DNA of 64,000 bases from F1-60-MAGs104 sp964355975 (GTDB taxonomy: Bacteria; Planctomycetota; Phycisphaerae; Phycisphaerales; SM1A02): contig CAYHFW010000009.1 in assembly GCA_964355975.1 (NCBI GenBank), positions 1-64,000 of the forward strand. The letters are read 5' to 3'. Of this stretch, positions 1-9,038 are shown one piece after another. The notes below the pieces were generated by a model. The model did no database searches. It saw only the letters and a program-made list of their open reading frames with translations, and was not told where the DNA came from. The translations under genes were made by a program, and so were the position numbers. The first letter of the stretch is position 1. Each line of letters starts with the position of its first letter.

Positions 1-1
1 C

Positions 2-562
2 ATCTCGCTCTCGACTTGGTTTCGTGACTACGTCTACATCCCTCTCGGAGGCTCGCGCCAAGGCGCACTGCGCACGACATGGAACCAGAGTTTCACGCTC
101 GTCATCTCTGGACTCTGGCACGGCGCGAATTGGACATTCCTGCTTTGGGGTGCGATGCACGCTCTCTTCCTCGCACTCGAGCGGCTCGTCGTCTCGCTGC
201 TGCGCGGTACGCGCGTGCCATGCGGCGGCGCACTCGCGTGGGCACTCACAATGGTTGGAGTGCTCATGGGATGGGTGGTCTTTCGTGCGAATTCAATCGA
301 GCAAGCAGCGGGGGCTCTGCGCATCATGCTGATAGGAACGTGGTCGATCGGCGCAGCGCTCGATCGCATCACGCCGCTGTGTTCGGTGGGGCTTCTCGTG
401 GGCGCACTTGGCGCGATCACATGGGCGATCGAACGTGGCACTCGATCAAACAAACAATTCAAGATGCCCGTTGCAGTGCGCAGCGCGAGCATCGTTCTTG
501 GAATCGTCGCGGCCGTTTACCTTCGCGGTTCCGGCGGCGACTTCATCTACTTTCAGTTCTAA
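2..562 (+). CDS. MBOAT family O-acyltransferase (AlgI-like), C-terminal part
   Basis: The gene is cut by the left edge; 186 C-terminal residues remain. The frame is open from base 2 and carries two MBOAT hallmarks: WFRDYVYIPLGG near the start and GLWHGANW about 30 residues later, whose His is the conserved catalytic residue of the family. Several hydrophobic segments follow, consistent with a polytopic inner-membrane enzyme. MBOAT proteins of this type move acyl groups (usually acetyl) onto exported polysaccharides such as alginate. The next gene begins three bases after the stop and encodes an SGNH-like protein, the usual partner of AlgI-type MBOATs, so the two probably act together in exopolysaccharide acylation. 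The acyl acceptor is unknown. Confidence 0.9.
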   Translation: MSLSTWFRDYVYIPLGGSRQGALRTTWNQSFTLVISGLWHGANWTFLLWGAMHALFLALERLVVSLLRGTRVPCGGALAWALTMVGVLMGWVVFRANSIEQAAGALRIMLIGTWSIGAALDRITPLCSVGLLVGALGAITWAIERGTRSNKQFKMPVAVRSASIVLGIVAAVYLRGSGGDFIYFQF

Positions 563-565
563 GCG

Positions 566-1609
566 ATGCCTACGCCACTCAATCGATCGCCAACTCCGCT
601 GCCTCCTGAGCCATCGACTCAGCACTATCCCCCAGCGCGCGGCGCACGCCTTTGGCTTCCGCCAGGACCCGATGCTGGAAGTCGATTCGACATTCGCGAT
701 CCATGCATGTGGACTCTTCTCGCCGCGGTGTTCGCATGCCTGCTGATCGCGGCCGTGCGCACCGATGTTCGATATGCGCGAAGCGCGCAGTGGTACTGGA
801 TGGCGAAGCACATGTGGGGTCCGACTTGCGAGGCCGTGGTGATTGGTGATTCGCGGGTTTACCGTGGAGTCGATCCTCGTCCGCTCGAACAAGCGCTCAG
901 CGGGACTGTTTGCAATTTTGGTTTTAGCAGCGCGAAACTGACGCCGAAATATCTGGCGCATGCGCAGCAAACGCTCGCGCCGTCTGGCGAAAAGTTGATC
1001 ATCGTTGGAATCTCTTCATATTGCCTCTCAGGGATGCCCGCTGGAGGAGACGACTTCATCCAGTCGCTTGCGTGGAAAGCGGCGTCGCGGCTTCCGCTCG
1101 CAGTCGAGCGATTGCGCGAGTCGTGGGAGGAACAATTCACTCCGTTCGACCTCGAGCTGTTGTTTCCAACAAGTGAAAAGCCGCTGCGCGCACTCGACAG
1201 TGACTATTCGCAGCGGTTTCACAACTCTGGATGGGTTGAGTCTGACCGTGTCGTGGATGATCCAGTCGCGCTGGGATTGAAGAATTCTGCGGCCGCCTAC
1301 GCCGTTGGCCATCGCCCGACGGCAGAATCGGTGGCAGCAGCAGTCGACGCGCTCGCAGGGGCGGTCGATGCCGGATTTCGTGTGGTCGCAGTTTCGATGC
1401 CAGTTCCCACCGCGGTGCGTGATGCTGAGTGGGCGCTCGAGTCGATCGACCTCGCTGCGCTGCGCAGACAATTGACAGCGCGCGGCATCGAGTGGATCGA
1501 GATTCCGTGCGATGACTTGTCGACCTATGACGGATCGCACCTCAACGCAGTTTCGGCGCGGTTGTTCTCGCAGCGGCTGGCCGAGGCGATCCCAACACGA
1601 AAACACTAG
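566..1609 (+). CDS. SGNH-hydrolase-like membrane-anchored protein, MBOAT partner
   Basis: The 347-residue protein has one N-terminal membrane segment at about residues 48-66 and then a soluble, probably periplasmic, domain. VVIGDSRVYRG puts a GDSR block-I motif at residues 94-97 (nucleophile candidate Ser96), and DGSHLN at residues 322-327 fits the block-V Asp/His pair (Asp322, His325). These are the catalytic marks of SGNH esterases and acetyltransferases such as AlgJ/AlgX/PatB-like partners of MBOATs. The ATG follows the MBOAT stop by three bases, which indicates one operon. A hairpin repeat begins directly after the stop codon. The specific acceptor polysaccharide cannot be read from the sequence. 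Confidence 0.7.
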   Translation: MPTPLNRSPTPLPPEPSTQHYPPARGARLWLPPGPDAGSRFDIRDPCMWTLLAAVFACLLIAAVRTDVRYARSAQWYWMAKHMWGPTCEAVVIGDSRVYRGVDPRPLEQALSGTVCNFGFSSAKLTPKYLAHAQQTLAPSGEKLIIVGISSYCLSGMPAGGDDFIQSLAWKAASRLPLAVERLRESWEEQFTPFDLELLFPTSEKPLRALDSDYSQRFHNSGWVESDRVVDDPVALGLKNSAAAYAVGHRPTAESVAAAVDALAGAVDAGFRVVAVSMPVPTAVRDAEWALESIDLAALRRQLTARGIEWIEIPCDDLSTYDGSHLNAVSARLFSQRLAEAIPTRKH

Positions 1610-1674
1610 TTTGCGGGCACTCTCGACCCTCTAGCGGTCGACATTTGCCCGCAAACAGGGAATTTGGAGATGGC
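1610..1674. repeat. Intergenic hairpin repeat, family A copy 1
   Basis: This is an inverted repeat with two nested stems. The outer stem is TTTGCGGGCA (1610-1619) with TGCCCGCAAA (1646-1655). The inner stem is TCGACC with GGTCGA around a CTCTAGC loop. No T-run follows, so it is not a classical terminator. A second copy at 5168-5236 shares the stems, the CTCTAGCGGTCGAC core and about 20 bases of downstream flank. Confidence 0.75.
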
Positions 1675-1757
1675 GTGTGTGGGTCTTGCACTCTTCGAGC
1701 GAGGCCGTCCCCACTAGGCTGAGCCGACCAATCTGCAACGATGAACGGATTCACACA

Positions 1758-3824
1758 ATGATGATCATGATTGCCGCTGTTGCGCTCGCTGTCGCTGCTG
1801 CCGATGGCGCGTTCGTCGGCGCGTCTGATGCGGCGCACGGCCCATCCAACATGCTCGCGATCGTCGAAAGAGTTTGCTTGCGCTGTCATCATGTGGGGGG
1901 CAATGTGCCGTACGAGTTTCGCGACGGGGCGATGCTTCGTCGCGTTGCGCAAACTGCCGCAGAGGCGCTGCGCAAAGAGACGATGCCGCCGTGGTTGCCG
2001 TCGCAGCACGCGAGCGACTTTCTTGATGTGCCGTCGATCACACAAGACGAACGCGCAAATCTCATTCGTTGGTTCGCTGAAGGAGCAGAGGGCACAGAGT
2101 CGTGGGTCGCGCCGCCGCCATCGCGCGCGTCGAGCGAACCAGGTGCGGTGACGCTGCGATTCGGCGAGGGATGGCAGACCCCGGCAGAGCCAGACCTGCT
2201 CTATGCGCGCACATTTCTTCAGCAGATTGATGGCGCGTTTCCGCTGCGCTTTCGTGGGCTCGAGTATCGACCCGCCGAAGCGGGGTCGATCGAGATGGTG
2301 ATGCTCAACGCCGACACAACAGGCATGGGACGCGCACTCGATGAGCGCGATGGAGGCGTGGGCGCCGCATTTCATGCTGATTTGGGCACGATTCCTGCAG
2401 GTGCGCTCGGAGCCGCTGGCGTGCAGCCTGCGATGCGGTTGCCCGATGGCTACACATTCGCGATCGCGCCGCGCGCTGATCTGCTCGCCGAAGCGCACGC
2501 GCGCGCACTGGGCCGCAGCGCGGGCGGCGCATTTGATGTGACGATCACTCCATCGCGCGCGAGTGACACGCGCGTTGTTGAGTCGTATGTCGTAGGAGCC
2601 GTCACAACAGGCGGCGCTCCAACACGCGCAAACCTGACGATCGAATACATCTGCGACACGCTCGACGCACCGATGGAAGTGATAGCGATTCTGCCGAACA
2701 CTGGAATTCGCTGCGCGTCGTACGACCTCAACCTCGTGCGGCGCACGGGTGCAGTTGAAGGCGTGCTCAACATTCCCACATACCGCGCGTGGGCTGACCG
2801 GATGTATGTGCGGCGCAATCCACTGCGGGTCGAGGCAGGGGATCACTTCACGCTGAAGGTGAGTCACACCGATGGATTCGCGTTCTTGCACACGCACGCA
2901 AGCGCGGTGATGTTGGTGGCGCCGATTGCAGAGAGTGCGAGTCGCGGCGCGACAGTCGTTGCGGCGAACGCGGCGGCGAAGGGTGTGGCGCCACCCGTCG
3001 ATGATGTCGGCGTCGTCGATCCTGTGACGATGATTGATGTGCCCGCTGGCACGGCACACATCAAGTGCGCAGGCGGTCTCGTTGAAGTCGCGGTGCCCGC
3101 TCTGCGCGTAGCCCGCAACGAGACGAGCATCGCAGAGTTTGCACGCGTGATGGGTCGCGCGCCGAGGGCGGTCGACACGAACGACACGCGCGACTCGTAT
3201 GTTGATCCTGAGATCGCACAGCCGATCGCGCCGGTCGACGCCGCGCTGCCGACAGATCTCGAGGTTGCCTGCGCGAGCGTGACCTTCTATGACGCGCTCG
3301 AGTATTGCAACGCACTCTCAAAGACGGCTGGCCTTCCAGAGCACTACGCGCTCACAGAGGTCAAGCGTCGCGGCGACGGTTCAATTTTATCAGCAGTTAT
3401 TGAAACGCGTGAAGGCGCCGGGTATCGACTGCTCAGCGAGGCGGAGTGGGAATACATCGCCTCCGCAGCAGGCGAGAGCGATGCGTGGTGCATCATTGGT
3501 GAGCAGCCTGCTCCATCCGCGCCGCGGCACGCTGCACAAGGAAAGCCCAACGCGCTGGGCATCGTGAATCTCGGCGGCAATGTTTGGGAGTGGTGCGACG
3601 ATGGTTACTCCGAGGCGCGCGATTGCCAACGCGACGCCCGCGCACACGCGCCAACGAATCGCGGTCGCGTGGTGAAGGGCGGATCGTTCGCTGACACTGC
3701 CGCAGCCTGCGCTCCCGCATTTCGGTCGGGCATCCCAGCCTCATCGCGCACGGCGATGGTGGGACTGCGCGTCGCGCGGCGGCAGTCTTCCCAGCCTTCC
3801 CAACCTTCCCAGCCTTCCCCCTGA
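1758..3824 (+). CDS. Secreted heme c / Cu-monooxygenase-like / FGE-like fusion protein
   Basis: The chosen ATG at 1758 gives a short hydrophobic signal peptide (MMIMIAAVALAVAAA); an upstream in-frame ATG at 1677 would bury it. Residues 40-44 are CLRCH, a single heme c site, followed by a METMPPW-like motif and 'RANLIRWFAEGA', as in the cytochrome-like head of ascorbate-dependent (type II Cu) monooxygenase-like proteins. A beta-rich middle has 'FAFLHTHAS', with candidate metal-binding His residues. The C-terminal third is an FGE-sulfatase/DUF323 domain: YRLLSEAEWEYIA, LGGNVWEWCDDGY, VVKGGSF and GLRVARR. The last residues are a low-complexity QPSQPSQPS tail. Electron-transfer or oxidase work in the cell envelope is inferred; the substrate is unknown. 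Confidence 0.7.
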   Translation: MMIMIAAVALAVAAADGAFVGASDAAHGPSNMLAIVERVCLRCHHVGGNVPYEFRDGAMLRRVAQTAAEALRKETMPPWLPSQHASDFLDVPSITQDERANLIRWFAEGAEGTESWVAPPPSRASSEPGAVTLRFGEGWQTPAEPDLLYARTFLQQIDGAFPLRFRGLEYRPAEAGSIEMVMLNADTTGMGRALDERDGGVGAAFHADLGTIPAGALGAAGVQPAMRLPDGYTFAIAPRADLLAEAHARALGRSAGGAFDVTITPSRASDTRVVESYVVGAVTTGGAPTRANLTIEYICDTLDAPMEVIAILPNTGIRCASYDLNLVRRTGAVEGVLNIPTYRAWADRMYVRRNPLRVEAGDHFTLKVSHTDGFAFLHTHASAVMLVAPIAESASRGATVVAANAAAKGVAPPVDDVGVVDPVTMIDVPAGTAHIKCAGGLVEVAVPALRVARNETSIAEFARVMGRAPRAVDTNDTRDSYVDPEIAQPIAPVDAALPTDLEVACASVTFYDALEYCNALSKTAGLPEHYALTEVKRRGDGSILSAVIETREGAGYRLLSEAEWEYIASAAGESDAWCIIGEQPAPSAPRHAAQGKPNALGIVNLGGNVWEWCDDGYSEARDCQRDARAHAPTNRGRVVKGGSFADTAAACAPAFRSGIPASSRTAMVGLRVARRQSSQPSQPSQPSP

Positions 3825-3867
3825 ATCGGGCATCCAGTGTCTTTTTTCGACACTCATTGCCCGATTC
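3823..3867. repeat. Intergenic hairpin resembling family A
   Basis: The outer stem is GAATCGGGCA (3823-3832) with TGCCCGATTC (3858-3867). The inner stem is GTGTC with GACAC around a T-rich loop. The T-run lies inside the loop and not after the stem. The nested layout, with the outer stem ending in GGGCA/TGCCC, copies family A but with different bases. It overlaps the last bases of the preceding gene. Confidence 0.5.
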
Positions 3868-3930
3868 AAGAGAAGATTGCGAAAATCGGCAGGCGATCCG
3901 TCCCTGCGTCGAAACTCGCGCCAAACTCTG

Positions 3931-5127
3931 ATGAGAACCCACCGCATGAGCACGACCCAACGATCCGCACACTCTGCCGCCACTCTGTCTGCGCTCATCG
4001 CCGCGATCGGCGCGAGCCTCGCCGCGGGCTCGGCGAACGAAGCGCGCGCGCAGGGACTGCAACCCATCATCACCGAGTGGGTCATCAACACGACTGGGCA
4101 GACTGGTTACAACGGCATCATCGCCAACGTGCAGCAGGTCAAGTACGACGCGACGTTCGTCTACGTGAAGTCGGCGGGCGTGCCGAGTTACACGATCGGT
4201 CCGTGGTCGGATGGCAATCCTGGTCAGCCCGCAAACATGAACTGGGGATTCAAGTTGCCGCGCACCGCAACGATGGCGACGACTTACACAACGACGACGC
4301 TTGGACAGGTCGGCGTGATGGTCAACGGCGTCGTCTTCTACAACCCGACTGACGCGATGAGTTGGCAGAACATGAACATCTGGCATCAGAACGCATTCGT
4401 GAGCGTCGGCGTCGGACTCGACGCGTGCGGTGGTCATCCTGGGCCTTCAGGCGCGTATCACAATCATCCGCGGCCCAAGTGCATCTACACCGACTCAGCG
4501 ACGGCGCATTCAAAGATCATCGGTTACGGATTCGACGGGATTCCTGTGTACGGCCCTTACGGTTATGACGCCGCGGATGGATCTGGCGGAATCGATCGCA
4601 TCCGCTCGAGTTATCGCAAACGAAACATCACGCAGCGCACCACGCTCGCGAACGGCACACAACTTCCTGCAAACCAATATGGACCCGCGGTGAGCGCGAC
4701 CTATCCGCTCGGCTACTTCATCGAAGACTTTGAGTATGTCGCTGGACTCGGCGACCTCGATCAATTCAATGGACGCACCGCAGTGACTCCCGACTATCCA
4801 AACGGCATCTACGCCTACTACGCAACGATGGATACTGCCGGAGTGAGCGAGTACCCATACTTCTTTGGTCCGCAGTACCGCGGAGTGGTGACGCCAGGCA
4901 ACACGCAGCAGGGCGGTCACATCACGGCGCCTGCGAGTGCGACAACATTCTGCTGCACGCCGTGCGCGAGCGACATCAACGGAGATCGCATGGTCGACGC
5001 GAGCGACCTCGCATCGGTGCTCTCAGGTTGGGGAACCACTGGCGGTGGCGGCGACATCAATCGCGATGGCCAAGTCGGCGGCTCAGACTTGACCGAGCTC
5101 TTCGCCTCATGGGGCACCTGCGGCTGA
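3931..5127 (+). CDS. Secreted YHYH-domain protein with dockerin-like C-terminal tag
   Basis: Starting at 3931 gives a Sec-type signal ending near ARAQ; ATG 3946 is an alternative. The mature part shows the YHYH-family signature: 'SGAYHNHPRPKC' for the YHYH site, then 'IIGYGFDGIPVYGPYGY' and 'GLGDLDQFNGR'. YHYH proteins are secreted proteins of unclear function in marine and environmental bacteria. The C-terminus, after CCTPCASDINGD, holds two short Ca-binding-like loops (INGDRMVDASDL, INRDGQVGGSDL), each followed by a WG motif, and ends WGTCG. This is the tag seen on six other proteins in this window. It is likely exported and retained at the cell surface; that role of the tag is inferred. 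Confidence 0.8.
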   Translation: MRTHRMSTTQRSAHSAATLSALIAAIGASLAAGSANEARAQGLQPIITEWVINTTGQTGYNGIIANVQQVKYDATFVYVKSAGVPSYTIGPWSDGNPGQPANMNWGFKLPRTATMATTYTTTTLGQVGVMVNGVVFYNPTDAMSWQNMNIWHQNAFVSVGVGLDACGGHPGPSGAYHNHPRPKCIYTDSATAHSKIIGYGFDGIPVYGPYGYDAADGSGGIDRIRSSYRKRNITQRTTLANGTQLPANQYGPAVSATYPLGYFIEDFEYVAGLGDLDQFNGRTAVTPDYPNGIYAYYATMDTAGVSEYPYFFGPQYRGVVTPGNTQQGGHITAPASATTFCCTPCASDINGDRMVDASDLASVLSGWGTTGGGGDINRDGQVGGSDLTELFASWGTCG

Positions 5128-5167
5128 GGCGCATGGTCGCGCGAGGCGGTGAACCTCATCACAAAAA

Positions 5168-5236
5168 CCCCTGTTTGCGGGCACTTTTCGACCTCTAGCG
5201 GTCGACACTTGCCCGTAAACAGGGGGATTGGGGATG
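5168..5236. repeat. Intergenic hairpin repeat, family A copy 2
   Basis: The inverted repeat runs CCCCTGTTTGCGGGCA ... TGCCCGTAAACAGGGG with an inner TCGACC/GGTCGA stem around CTCTAGC. It is near-identical to 1610-1674, including the GATTGGGGATGG-like flank. It sits between two convergent genes, so it could also slow transcription from either side, but there is no U-tract. Confidence 0.75.
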
Positions 5237-5256
5237 GAGCCTCGTCCGACCGGCAC

Positions 5257-5778
5257 CTAGTTCTTCAAGTCAAATCCGCCGACGCTTTTGGCGCCCTTGC
5301 TGTCTTCAATCTCGACCCAGATTTTCGCGCCTGTGGGAATCGGATTTGGAATCTCGGCATGCGTGTGCCAACGGTTGGGACTCTTTGGATCTTCGATGTC
5401 AGCCTTCGCTTTCACGCTTCCTTTGGCATCTTGAGTGCCGATCCAGAAACGAACGGCCGATACGGTCACCGTCGCCCCAGCGCTCGGCGTGATCGTGACG
5501 TCGATCGGAGCATCCTTGCCAGCAACGATTGCACCCTCGTCGCGCGTGGCGTTCGCATCGAACGCGCCGATGGTCGCGCTGCCGAGTTGGATGACTGCGC
5601 CGCCATGGACGGTCGGCGCAGCGTCGTGCTCGGCGGCGGCAGGGGCGTGATCATGCCCATGCGCATCAGCCTTCGGCGCCGCGACTTGCGCCGACGGCTT
5701 CTCGCCGTCGCACGCGGCCAGAATCGAAACAGAAGCGGTCAAGAAACAGCATGTCGCAGTGGTGAGGTTCAGTTTCAA
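5257..5778 (-). CDS. His-rich lipoprotein of the metal-efflux operon
   Basis: The 173-residue protein starts at a TTG (5778), supported by a strong AAGGAG ribosome-binding site seven bases upstream. The N-terminus is a lipoprotein signal with lipobox ILAAC. It is followed by a His/Asp-rich stretch (ADAHGHDHAPAAAEHDAAPTVHGG) and a beta-rich domain of about 100 residues. It is the last gene of the CusCBA-type operon, 29 bases after the RND pump gene. A periplasmic metal-binding or metal-buffering role is inferred from the His cluster and context. I do not recognise a named family for the C-terminal domain. Confidence 0.65.
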   Translation of the reverse strand: MKLNLTTATCCFLTASVSILAACDGEKPSAQVAAPKADAHGHDHAPAAAEHDAAPTVHGGAVIQLGSATIGAFDANATRDEGAIVAGKDAPIDVTITPSAGATVTVSAVRFWIGTQDAKGSVKAKADIEDPKSPNRWHTHAEIPNPIPTGAKIWVEIEDSKGAKSVGGFDLKN

Positions 5779-5807
5779 AAGAAATCTCCTTTTATGAATG
5801 GTAGCAG

Positions 5808-8800
5808 TCAGTCGTTGGCCGCAACGTTGCGACCAACCCTGACCTTGTGAACAAGCGAGTATCCAGCGGGAACGACGATCAGATTCAAGAAAGTCGAAGT
5901 CAACAAGCCGCCAAGCACAACCACGGCGAGTGGGGCAAGTAGTTCGCTCCCCGGCTTGCCCGCGGCAAGAGCCAGTGGAAGCAATCCCAATGCTGCGCAG
6001 AGAGCGGTCATAAGGATTGGAACGAGTCGCTCCATCGATCCCTGCACGATCGCCTCGGCGATGGGTTTTCCCTCAGACTCAGTGAGCTGCTTGTAGTGAT
6101 TCACGAGCAGGATGCCATTGCGAACGGCGATCCCAAACAGTGTGATGAAACCGACAAGCGTGGCGATCGAGATCACCGGAGCCTGATAGGCGCTGTCGCC
6201 AAAACCAAAGAGCGCGCGCGTGTTCTGCGCGAGACCGGCGATTCCGCCCGCGCCTGCGTGCAGAAGTGAGTCGGTGATGAACACCGCGACGATGCCGCCG
6301 ATCACCGCAAGTGGAAGGTTCACCATCACGAGCGCCGCCACGCGCAGCGAGCCCGTCGAGAGTTGCAGCAGCATGAGCATCACCAGCGCGATGCCGCATC
6401 CTGCGAAGAGCAGCGTGCGCGACGCTGATTGCTGCGCCTCGAACTGTCCGCCGAACTCGACGATGTATCCATCGCGCTGCACGATCGGCTCGACACGCGC
6501 GCGCACCACTTTCACCAAGTCGCCAAGGTTGTAACCCTCGGCGACATTGCACGAGATCACAGCCTTACGCTGCGCATTTTCACGCGCGATTATGTTGCTC
6601 GTCTTTTCTGGACCGATGTCAGCGACCTCAGAAAGTCGCACCATCCGTCCATCTTTGCTTCTGAGAATCAGGTCTTGGATCTGCTCGATCCGCTGGCGAT
6701 CGTCGGCCGCGAGTCGTACGACGAGGCCATAACGCCGCACCCCTTGATGAACTTCAGCAACCAATTCGCCATACAGCGCAGTCTGCACTTGCTCGGCGGC
6801 GTCGGCGGGCGAGAGTCCAGCTGCAGCGAGGTCGGCATGGCGATAGTTGATTGGCAATGATGTGATGAGCACTTCACGATTCGCAGTCACATCGCGTGCG
6901 CCTGGGATGCTCTTCAGTTCGCTCTCGATCTGCTTTGCCAATCGGCGCAGAGTGGGAAGGTCTTCGCCATAAACATTGATCGCGATCGCGGCAGGTGTGC
7001 CAGAGAGAATGTGCGAGAGGCGGTGTTCGATCGGCTGCCCGACTTGAACGGTGATGCCGGGCACTGAAGTCGCGATCGCTGCGACGGCTTGTCGGATCTG
7101 CGCAGTCTCAATGCCCGGTTCAAGCAGGATGTCGAGTTCGCTGTTCGAAACAGGCTCTGCGTGCTCGTCGCGTTCAGCGCGGCCAGTGCGACGCGTGACG
7201 CTCTTGACTCCTGCAATCTCGATGAGCCTGCGTTCGATGGACATCGCGGCGCGGTTGCTCTCACCCAATGATGTGCCTGGCGGCGAAGAGACAAAAACGG
7301 TCAGCGATCCTTCATTGAACTCAGGCAGAAATGCAGTGCCGAATGTTCTGCCCAAAAATGCGGCGGCAATCGTTGCAACGAGCGCTGCGCCGAGCACGAT
7401 TCCACGGTGCGAGAGCGACCAGCGCAGCGTCGGTTCGTAGCGTCGCTTGATCCAACGCACGAGCCATCCATCGGTGTGATCTCGCGAAGCGGATGCCCCC
7501 GCGTTCGACCGCGCACGCACCTTCAACAACACTTTGCACATCGCAGGAGTCACAGTGAGCGCAACAACAAGCGAAGCAACGATCGAGACGATGTAGGTGA
7601 TCCCAAGCGGCGCGAAAAACCGTCCCTCAATTCCTTCGAGAAAGAGCAGCGGAATGAAAACGATCACAATGATGAGCGTCGCGAAGACCATCGAAGGGCG
7701 AATCTCGTTGCTCGCGTCGAAGATGACTTGCGTCGTGTCACGGCGGTCTGCCTCGGCGCGCTGAGCGTTCTCTCGCAGCCGCCGAAAGACGTTCTCGACA
7801 TCGATGATCGCATCATCGACAAGCACGCCGACAGCGACTGCAAGTCCACCAAGCGTCATCACATTCAGCGTGAGCCCCATCCAGCGCATGGTGAGCAGCG
7901 CGGCAGCGAGCGAGAGTGGGAGTGCGGTGAGCGTAATGATCGTCGTGCGCACATTGAGCAGAAACAACACGAGGATGACTGCAACGATGATCGTTGCGTC
8001 GCGCAAGACATCCATGAGATTCGTCACAGAGCGCTCGATGAAATGACTTTGACGAAAGACTTCGCGGTTGATCTCGATTCCCGCGGGAAGACTCTTCTCG
8101 ATTTGGTCGAGAGAATCGTCGATGGCATCGGTCAGCAACAGGGTGTTCGTGCCGGGCGACTTCTGAAGTGTGAGGACCACAGCGGGACGCCCCTGATTCG
8201 CAGCCGTGCCACGCTTGGGAGCGCCGCCGAGCGTGACCTCTGCAACCTCGCCAAGCGTGATTGGAAAACCATCCTTCGTCGCGATGATCGTTGATGCGAT
8301 GTCACGCACACTTTTCACGCGCGCGCTCTGCCGAATGGGAAGTTCCTGTCGATCGACATCGGCGAGATAGCCGGCGCTCGCGGTGCTGTGCGCGCCGCGA
8401 GTTGCCGCTGCCACATCTTGCACGGTGAGTCCGTAGAGCGCGAGCCGGTCCTGTCGAACATTTACTTGATACTCAGGCAATTCGCCGCCGATTGCGGCGA
8501 CCTGCGCGACTCCGGGCACCGCGAGCAACTTGTTTCGCAGGTCGAATTCGGCGTAGGCCCGCAAGTCGAGATCGCTCACGCTTCCATCAGGACTCGAAAC
8601 CGCAAGCAACATGAACTCGCCAGTGATGCTCGTGATGGGTGTGATTTCGGCGTGGGCATTCTCTGGAAGCGATTCGCGCACACCTGCAAGGCGTTCGGTG
8701 ACGAGTTGCCGCGCGCGGTAGATGTCGGTGTTCCAGTCGAACTCAACCCAGACGAGTGAGAGTGAGATCGCCGAGGCAGATCGCACGCGGCGCACGCCCG

Positions 8801-9029
8801 GCAAACCGTTGACCGATGACTCGATTGGAAAGGTCACGTACTGCTCGACTTCATCAGCAGCCAATCCACCAGCTTCGGTGAGTACGACAACCGTCGGCGC
8901 GTTGAGTTCGGGAAAGACATCCACGGGCATCTTCGGAAGTTGTGACAGCGTGTACACAACGAGCACGCCAGCGATGAGCAGGACGAGTGACGATTGCTTG
9001 AGCGAAAATGCAATGAGTTGCTTGAGCAT
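5808..9029 (-). CDS. CusA/CzcA family heavy-metal efflux RND pump
   Basis: This 1073-residue inner-membrane pump has the normal length for the HME-RND family. It shows LPKMPVDVFPELNAPTVVV and EVEQYVTFPIE at the N-terminus. A DD pair lies in the fourth membrane segment (GVLVDDAIIDVENVFRRL), as used by CzcA-type proton-coupled pumps, and the duplicated C-terminal half has GIAVRNGILLVNHY. It exports metal cations from periplasm or cytoplasm through the adaptor and outer-membrane channel encoded upstream. The exact metal (Cu/Ag versus Zn/Co/Cd) cannot be fixed by eye. The start has GAGAG about eight bases upstream, and the gene begins nine bases after the adaptor stop. Confidence 0.93.
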   Translation of the reverse strand: MLKQLIAFSLKQSSLVLLIAGVLVVYTLSQLPKMPVDVFPELNAPTVVVLTEAGGLAADEVEQYVTFPIESSVNGLPGVRRVRSASAISLSLVWVEFDWNTDIYRARQLVTERLAGVRESLPENAHAEITPITSITGEFMLLAVSSPDGSVSDLDLRAYAEFDLRNKLLAVPGVAQVAAIGGELPEYQVNVRQDRLALYGLTVQDVAAATRGAHSTASAGYLADVDRQELPIRQSARVKSVRDIASTIIATKDGFPITLGEVAEVTLGGAPKRGTAANQGRPAVVLTLQKSPGTNTLLLTDAIDDSLDQIEKSLPAGIEINREVFRQSHFIERSVTNLMDVLRDATIIVAVILVLFLLNVRTTIITLTALPLSLAAALLTMRWMGLTLNVMTLGGLAVAVGVLVDDAIIDVENVFRRLRENAQRAEADRRDTTQVIFDASNEIRPSMVFATLIIVIVFIPLLFLEGIEGRFFAPLGITYIVSIVASLVVALTVTPAMCKVLLKVRARSNAGASASRDHTDGWLVRWIKRRYEPTLRWSLSHRGIVLGAALVATIAAAFLGRTFGTAFLPEFNEGSLTVFVSSPPGTSLGESNRAAMSIERRLIEIAGVKSVTRRTGRAERDEHAEPVSNSELDILLEPGIETAQIRQAVAAIATSVPGITVQVGQPIEHRLSHILSGTPAAIAINVYGEDLPTLRRLAKQIESELKSIPGARDVTANREVLITSLPINYRHADLAAAGLSPADAAEQVQTALYGELVAEVHQGVRRYGLVVRLAADDRQRIEQIQDLILRSKDGRMVRLSEVADIGPEKTSNIIARENAQRKAVISCNVAEGYNLGDLVKVVRARVEPIVQRDGYIVEFGGQFEAQQSASRTLLFAGCGIALVMLMLLQLSTGSLRVAALVMVNLPLAVIGGIVAVFITDSLLHAGAGGIAGLAQNTRALFGFGDSAYQAPVISIATLVGFITLFGIAVRNGILLVNHYKQLTESEGKPIAEAIVQGSMERLVPILMTALCAALGLLPLALAAGKPGSELLAPLAVVVLGGLLTSTFLNLIVVPAGYSLVHKVRVGRNVAAND

Positions 9030-9038
9030 GTCGATCTC

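Noticed and set aside
3770..3824. CCCAGCCTTCC tandem repeat as a phase-variable tract
   Set aside because: Only about four imperfect units at the very C-terminus (QPSQPSQPS); change in copy number would not alter the domain content.
3823..3867. Hairpin as a rho-independent terminator
   Set aside because: The T-run is in the loop, and no U-tract follows the stem on either strand.
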